NCBI GenBank assembly: GCA_035252155.1
Contig: DATFDL010000198.1
Coordinates: forward strand, 1-9,151
Direction: 5' to 3'
DNA length: 9,151 bases
Source: JAICLL01 sp035252155
Lineage (GTDB): Bacteria; Planctomycetota; Planctomycetia; Pirellulales; JAICIG01
Shown: in pieces, positions 5,050 through 9,151 of the stretch
How the letters are laid out: every line of letters starts with the position of its first letter
Position numbering within the stretch: position 1 is the stretch's first letter
Made by a program: the position numbers and the translations under genes
Notes under the pieces: generated by a model
Seen by the model: only the letters and a program-made list of their open reading frames with translations
Database searches by the model: none
What the model was told of the DNA's origin: nothing

Positions 5050-6894
5050 ATGCTGCCCGCCAAGATTATTCGTAGGATCAAGCGACGCCCCAAAGGTCGC
5101 GGCTGGAAAAGGCCGCCGCTCACCGAGCGGCAAATCCTTGCCTGGGCCGACGAACATTTTAAGCAAACCGGCCGCTGGCCGAACGTGAACACCGGCCGGG
5201 TGCGCGGCAGCCTGGAAGAGCATTGGAAAGGTCTCGACAACTGCCTGCGCCAAGGCACGCGCGGATTGCCCAAGGGTGGTTCGCTGGCCCGGCTGCTGGC
5301 CCGCGAGCGTGGCGTGCGTAATCCCGCAGATCTGCCGCCGCTGACGAACGAGCAGATTCTGGCCTGGGCCGATGAGCATCACGAGCAAACCGGCGAATGG
5401 CCGACAACCTACAGCGCCGACACACATCTGCCCGACGGTGAAACGTGGATCGCGATCAATGAGACGCTCCGCGCTGGCCGCCGCGGGCTGCCCGGCGGCG
5501 ATTCGCTGGCGCGCGTTTTGGACCGCGAGCGCGGCGTTCGTAATAAGCAGGACCTCCCCCCGTTCACGATCCAGCAAATTCTGGCTTGGGCCGACCAATA
5601 CCACGCCGAGACGGGCGGCTGGCCGACCGACTCTAGCGAACCGGTCGCCGACATGGAGCCTGAACGTTGGACCGCGGTCGACGCCGCGCTGCGCGACGGG
5701 CTCCGCGGCTTGCCCGGTGGAGATTCGTTACCGCAGCTTCTGGCGCGAAAGCGGCAGGTTCGCAACATCAAGGCACTGTCCCCTCTCACGGCAAAGCAGA
5801 TCCTGGCCTGGGCCGACGACCATTATCGCCGCACCCGCAATTGGCCGACCCGCGACAGTGGTCCGGTGCTGGCCCAGCGCGACGAAGACTGGTCGAACGT
5901 GAGCAACGCATTGCACTTGGGGGTGCGCGGCCTCCGCGGCGGCGATTCGCTGGCGCGGCTGCTGGCCCGCAAGCGGGGCGTGCGCAACCGCAAGGGCTTG
6001 CCGCCCTACAAAATCAGCCAGATTCTCGCCTGGGCCGACGCCTATCGCGCGAAACACGGCGAGTGGCCGAATCGCAGATCGGGCGCCGTCGAGGCCGCGC
6101 CAGGCGAAACTTGGATGGCTGTCGACATTGCGTTGCGCAACGGAATCCGCGGTTTGCCGGGGGGCGACAGCATGCCCCGGCTGCTGGCGCGGCGGCGAGG
6201 CAAGCGCAATCGCGGCGATTTGCCGCGGCTTAGGGTCCAAGTGATCTTGGCCTGGGCCGACTCGCATTTCGAGCGGCACGGCATGTGGCCTACCGAACTT
6301 TCGGGGCCGATCGACGATGCGCCGGGAGAGACGTGGCAAGCCATGCATCGAGCACTGTACAGTGGACTGCGCGGTTTGCCCGGCGGTTCGTCGCTCGCCA
6401 AATTGCTGGCGAAGCATCGCGGCGTGGGCCGCCATGTTCGTCGGCCACCGCTTTCGGTGAAGCAAGTTTTAGCCTGGGCCGACGATTATCACCGCCAGTC
6501 CGGCCGCTGGCCCAATGGAACATCCGGGCCAATCAACGGAACTCCGGACGAAACCTGGGGCCGTGTGCAGATCGCGCTGCGCGCCGGCAAGCGCGGCCTT
6601 CCCGGCGGCTACTCGTTGGCCAAATTGCTGGTCGAGCATCGCGGCGTGCGCAGCGTGCAACATCTGCCTCCCCTGAACGTGCCACAAATTCTGGGGTGGG
6701 CCCGCGAGTATTTCCGCAAACATCGGCGTTGGCCCAATCGCAATGCGGGGCCGATCAGGGGTGCCCCCGGCGAAAACTGGGCGGCGGTCGACGTGGCACT
6801 GAAGAACGGCCATCGAGGACTGCCCGGCGGCAGTTCGCTGGCCCGCTTGCGGAAACGCGGCGGCCGGCGGACGCTGCCCAAGAATCTGCCATGA
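5050..6894 (+). CDS. Basic protein of eight tandem 74-residue repeats, function unknown
   Basis: The 614-residue product has a 21-residue, strongly basic N-terminus (I-I-R-R-I-K-R-R-P-K) followed by eight repeats of exactly 74 residues and one final proline. Each repeat reads roughly P-P-L-x3-Q-I-L-A-W-A-D, x8, W-P-T/N, x13, W, x6, L-x2-G-x-R-G-L-P-G-G-x-S-L-A-x-L-L and then R-G-V-R-N. W11, A12, W22, P23, W38, L45, G48, R50, G51, L52, G55 and S57 are the same in all eight. The pattern suggests three helices per unit, with S-L-A-x-L-L-A-x2-R-G resembling a helix-turn-helix recognition segment, so nucleic-acid binding is a reasonable guess but unproven. There is no signal peptide or membrane segment and only one cysteine. 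ATG 5050 is preferred to GTG 5011, which directly follows an in-frame TAG; neither has a good SD. The stop overlaps the next start as ATGA. I do not recognise a named domain; helicase-associated or homing-endonuclease-associated repeats are possible distant comparisons. Confidence 0.88.
   Translation: MLPAKIIRRIKRRPKGRGWKRPPLTERQILAWADEHFKQTGRWPNVNTGRVRGSLEEHWKGLDNCLRQGTRGLPKGGSLARLLARERGVRNPADLPPLTNEQILAWADEHHEQTGEWPTTYSADTHLPDGETWIAINETLRAGRRGLPGGDSLARVLDRERGVRNKQDLPPFTIQQILAWADQYHAETGGWPTDSSEPVADMEPERWTAVDAALRDGLRGLPGGDSLPQLLARKRQVRNIKALSPLTAKQILAWADDHYRRTRNWPTRDSGPVLAQRDEDWSNVSNALHLGVRGLRGGDSLARLLARKRGVRNRKGLPPYKISQILAWADAYRAKHGEWPNRRSGAVEAAPGETWMAVDIALRNGIRGLPGGDSMPRLLARRRGKRNRGDLPRLRVQVILAWADSHFERHGMWPTELSGPIDDAPGETWQAMHRALYSGLRGLPGGSSLAKLLAKHRGVGRHVRRPPLSVKQVLAWADDYHRQSGRWPNGTSGPINGTPDETWGRVQIALRAGKRGLPGGYSLAKLLVEHRGVRSVQHLPPLNVPQILGWAREYFRKHRRWPNRNAGPIRGAPGENWAAVDVALKNGHRGLPGGSSLARLRKRGGRRTLPKNLP
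5113..6888 (+). repeat. Eight in-frame tandem 222-bp repeats
   Basis: Units start at 5113, 5335, 5557, 5779, 6001, 6223, 6445 and 6667, each 222 bp with no insertion or deletion. The DNA has diverged, but words such as CTGGCCTGGGCCGA and the G-L-P-G-G coding segment recur. Units 5-8 share A-P-G-E-x-W or close variants and G-P-I/A-V. Units 2-5 share G-G-D-S. This pattern suggests stepwise duplication. Unit 8 degenerates in its last 14 codons. Confidence 0.95.
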
Positions 6895-9053
6895 ACTTTT
6901 TGCAATTCTTCTCTACCCAACTGGCGGCGGTCATCGTCGCTGTCGCCGCCGCGCCGTGGCACCTCGATGGCTGGCAAGAACGGGCGGTAGTGACGATCGC
7001 TAGGCCCGCGGATGACAGAGACTGCGATACAGCCGCCGTGAAGGTACTCAGCCAGGGACACGCCCGGCCCGATGGCGCGGATTACCGCGTCCTCGATGGG
7101 CAAGGGCGGCCGCTGCCGTTCCAGATCATGTTTCACGACGCGACGAGATACTCGCTCATCTCGTTCCGCGCCAGCGATCCGAGCGAGACCTATTTCATCT
7201 ATTACGGCAATCCGCAGGCGGCTCGGTCCGCTGAAGAGATCGTCGCCGATCCGCGACCCGCAGCGGGGCCACCCAACGGAGTCTGGACGCCGCGGTATGG
7301 GTTGGTGTATGTGACGATGCGGCGACCCGAAGGAGATAACCCCAAGACGGTCGATGAATTCGCCGCCATGCTCGCCGCCAGCCCAAGTAAAGATGGAGCG
7401 CGGTATCAGCGGCGGATCGCCGACGGGTTCAATCCGTTTGGCTCTTCGGACAACTATCTGAGCGTCTATCGCGGCTGGCTGCGGATCGACGCGGCGGGGC
7501 GCTATCGGTTTTGCACGGCGTCGAACGAAGCTTCGTTCTCATTTCTCGGCGGCAAGGAATTGGTTCACTGGCCGGGGCGCCACACGGCCGAGCGCGGCAT
7601 TCACGGCGAAAAGAACGCCGCAGTCGAGTTGACGACGGGCTGGCACTATGTCGAGTACTATCACGAAGAAGTCGCGTTGCAACAAATGGCGTTTCTCGGC
7701 TGGAGCCCGCCGGGCGCTCCGCAGGAGCGATTCGACGCGATCCCCGAAGCGGCGTTTCCCGCGCCGCACCAGGGTATCGCCGCCTATGAGAGCCGGTCGG
7801 AAAGCGAAGTTCGTTTCGAGCCGGCCATTGTCGACACCATCTGGCCTCGGTCACGGCAGGAAGGACAGTTTACCCGCGTCAAGTTCAGTGTCGCGGGGCA
7901 CTGGCCAGGTGTGGAGAACAAGGACGATGTCTCCGCACCAACGTATCGCTGGGATTTTGGCGATGGGCAAACGGGCAGTGGGAGAGAAGTCGAGCATGTC
8001 TATCTGACTCTGGGCACGTACCCGGTGAAGCTTACCGAAGACACTGCCGACGGGTCGCACACCGCCGAATGGCCGCTTACCGTCTATGAGGTGCAGCACG
8101 TTACCGACCTGATTCATGAGGGAAATCTCGCCGACTACGCGCGGGTAGCATCAAATTACGACCGCATGCGGCTCGATGCGGCGGCGCTCAAAGAGCTGGC
8201 CTACTTATTGGCCGAGGCCGATCAGCCGCAAGCGGCATTCGATGCCGCCAGCGAGTTCGCCGAGCGTTTTGCTGGGGAGAAGCCAGCATGGGCTTCGGCG
8301 ATGCGTCGGCTGATGGCCGAGATGTCGCTGAAGCTCGGCAAAGCAAAACTCGATGACGCGATCGCCAATTACCTGGCCTCGCTCACCGACCAGACGCCGC
8401 CCGAAGAGCGCTTCGACGTGCTGGCACGACTGATCCGCTTGCTTGGCATCGAGCAAGACCAGCCAGAGCGTGCAGGCGAAATCTTTAAACAAGCGGAGGC
8501 TGCTGCGAAACCATCGCGATTGAATGAAACAGCGAGAGCGGCTTTTCGCGAATGTGTGATCGCCACGGGCGATGTGCGGCTCTGGCATGCCGAGCGCGAC
8601 GAGGCCCGTTCGCTCTACCGGCGGGCCGAAGCGCTGGCCGCCCAGCCGACCGCGCCGCAGGTGCGAGCCGCTCAGATCGGCGCCTATCCGAACATGATCC
8701 GCGAGTTCATCGACTCCGGCGACCTGGGGGCGGCGCTTAACATTGTCGATCGCTGGGAACGCTCGTTCCCCACCGAAAAACTGGCCGGGCAAACGTTCTT
8801 TTGGCGCGGCAAGCTCTTGGCCCTGCGCGGTCAGCATCACGAGGCGGCCCGCTATCTGGCTCGCGCCGTTGGATTGGCGCCGGGGGCGGCCTTCGAAAGT
8901 GAAGCTCGCTGGTTGCTGGCCTCGAGCCTGAAACAACTCGGCCGGCTCGAAGACGCGCGGCGTGAGCTGGCCAAACTCGTCGCCGCCGGGTTCGCCGATG
9001 AGTTTGCGGAAAAGGCGCGGAAAGAACTGGCGTCTTCGACGAGCGACAAATGA
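6891..9053 (+). CDS. Exported DUF2341-like / PA14-like / PKD / TPR protein
   Basis: The 720-residue protein begins with an uncleaved-looking or Sec-type signal (hydrophobic residues 3-21, A-V-A-A-A before P-W-H). Residues about 28-112 resemble the DUF2341-type beta sandwich, ending Y-F-I-Y-Y-G-N-P. Residues about 182-290 look like a PA14 domain (Y-R-G-W-L-R-I-D, G-R-Y-R-F, and G-W-H-Y-V-E-Y-Y-H). Residues about 305-400 form a PKD domain, with W-D-F-G-D-G at 354-359 and H-V-Y-x3-G-T-Y-P-V at 369-378. Residues about 410-715 are Ala-rich TPR-like helices. The layout fits a periplasmic or cell-surface protein that binds carbohydrate or other proteins; no catalytic residues are apparent. Its ATG lies inside the stop of the repeat protein (ATGA, 6891-6894), so translation is probably coupled. 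The frame is open further upstream to 6285, but that part is an out-of-frame reading of the repeats. Confidence 0.88.
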   Translation: MNFLQFFSTQLAAVIVAVAAAPWHLDGWQERAVVTIARPADDRDCDTAAVKVLSQGHARPDGADYRVLDGQGRPLPFQIMFHDATRYSLISFRASDPSETYFIYYGNPQAARSAEEIVADPRPAAGPPNGVWTPRYGLVYVTMRRPEGDNPKTVDEFAAMLAASPSKDGARYQRRIADGFNPFGSSDNYLSVYRGWLRIDAAGRYRFCTASNEASFSFLGGKELVHWPGRHTAERGIHGEKNAAVELTTGWHYVEYYHEEVALQQMAFLGWSPPGAPQERFDAIPEAAFPAPHQGIAAYESRSESEVRFEPAIVDTIWPRSRQEGQFTRVKFSVAGHWPGVENKDDVSAPTYRWDFGDGQTGSGREVEHVYLTLGTYPVKLTEDTADGSHTAEWPLTVYEVQHVTDLIHEGNLADYARVASNYDRMRLDAAALKELAYLLAEADQPQAAFDAASEFAERFAGEKPAWASAMRRLMAEMSLKLGKAKLDDAIANYLASLTDQTPPEERFDVLARLIRLLGIEQDQPERAGEIFKQAEAAAKPSRLNETARAAFRECVIATGDVRLWHAERDEARSLYRRAEALAAQPTAPQVRAAQIGAYPNMIREFIDSGDLGAALNIVDRWERSFPTEKLAGQTFFWRGKLLALRGQHHEAARYLARAVGLAPGAAFESEARWLLASSLKQLGRLEDARRELAKLVAAGFADEFAEKARKELASSTSDK

Positions 9054-9111
9054 AAAGGCAAAAAAATGGAGGGCAAAAATATGAAAAGCAGTAGTTCTCG
9101 CGTTCGGCGTC

Positions 9112-9151
9112 TGTAGGGAACGGACTCCGTGCCGTTCCACGAACTGCGGTT
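9112..9151 (+). repeat. Truncated further copy of the palindromic element's terminus
   Basis: GGAACGG (9117-9123) and CCGTTCC (9132-9138) form a hairpin. The sequence then runs CACGAACTGCGGT to the window edge. It follows the order seen in the reverse complement of the right end of the 2767-2984 element: GTAG, AACGGA, CCGTTCCAC, then GCGGT. The copy lies 58 bp after the stop of the PA14/PKD/TPR gene. The 9054-9111 spacer is A-rich and contains only a 16-codon open frame (9066-9116), which I do not call a gene. Confidence 0.6.

Noticed and set aside
5728..6465. Long minus-strand and alternate-frame open frames within the tandem repeats (also 5667-6233 and 4936-5604)
   Set aside because: They show periodic motifs only because the underlying DNA repeats; stops are avoided by GC bias, and none has an SD or a domain.
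5113..6888. CRISPR or minisatellite explanation for the 222-bp periodicity
   Set aside because: Units are coding, diverged at the DNA level, in frame throughout, and have no short repeat/spacer alternation.
6285..6890. N-terminal extension of the PA14/PKD/TPR protein
   Set aside because: This is an out-of-frame reading of the repeat gene; the signal peptide begins exactly at the ATG in the ATGA overlap.
9066..9116. 16-codon open frame after the last gene
   Set aside because: It is too short, lies in an A-rich spacer, and its stop runs into the repeat element; there is nothing to support expression.
8205..9140. 311-codon minus-strand open frame
   Set aside because: It lies opposite the TPR-like part of the exported protein; its translation shows no domain and runs through the palindromic repeat.

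Overview
The window looks like chromosomal DNA of a GC-rich, free-living bacterium, most likely a planctomycete, possibly of the Pirellulales. This is an inference. It rests on high GC, small secreted Tyr/Trp-rich proteins of a type I associate with that phylum, a PA14/PKD/TPR surface-type protein, an Rpn-type PD-(D/E)XK gene and loose Shine-Dalgarno use. No rRNA, tRNA or other taxonomic marker is present to confirm it.

Left half (1-3810), all minus strand, read from right to left: a nitrilase-superfamily carbon-nitrogen hydrolase (3810-2953); a 218-bp nested-palindrome element (2767-2984); a class V, PLP-dependent aminotransferase (2764-1604); an Rpn-family nuclease gene (1613-756) that overlaps the aminotransferase by 10 bp and is split by one in-frame TGA; and the first ~231 residues of prfB, release factor 2 (695 to beyond the left edge), with a canonical programmed +1 frameshift site at its in-frame UGA. 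The palindromic element appears to have changed both genes it touches. It encodes the last residues and stop codon of the hydrolase, and it reaches to within 2 bp of the aminotransferase's first ATG.

Right half (4186-9151), all plus strand: after a ~375-bp divergent intergenic region come two small secreted proteins of unknown function, 31 bp apart. Next is a 614-residue basic protein made almost entirely of eight tandem 74-residue repeats with no internal insertions or deletions. It is joined by an ATGA stop/start overlap to a 720-residue exported protein with a DUF2341-like N-terminus, a PA14-like region, a PKD domain and TPR-like helices. The window ends inside what looks like another copy of the palindromic element.

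The main candidate for something undescribed is the eight-repeat protein. It has invariant Trp, Gly-Arg-Gly-Leu and Ser-Leu positions, variable columns between them, and coupling to an exported protein. The other points worth checking are the element that supplies a protein C-terminus and the TGA-interrupted Rpn gene. The RF2 frameshift is classical but clear.
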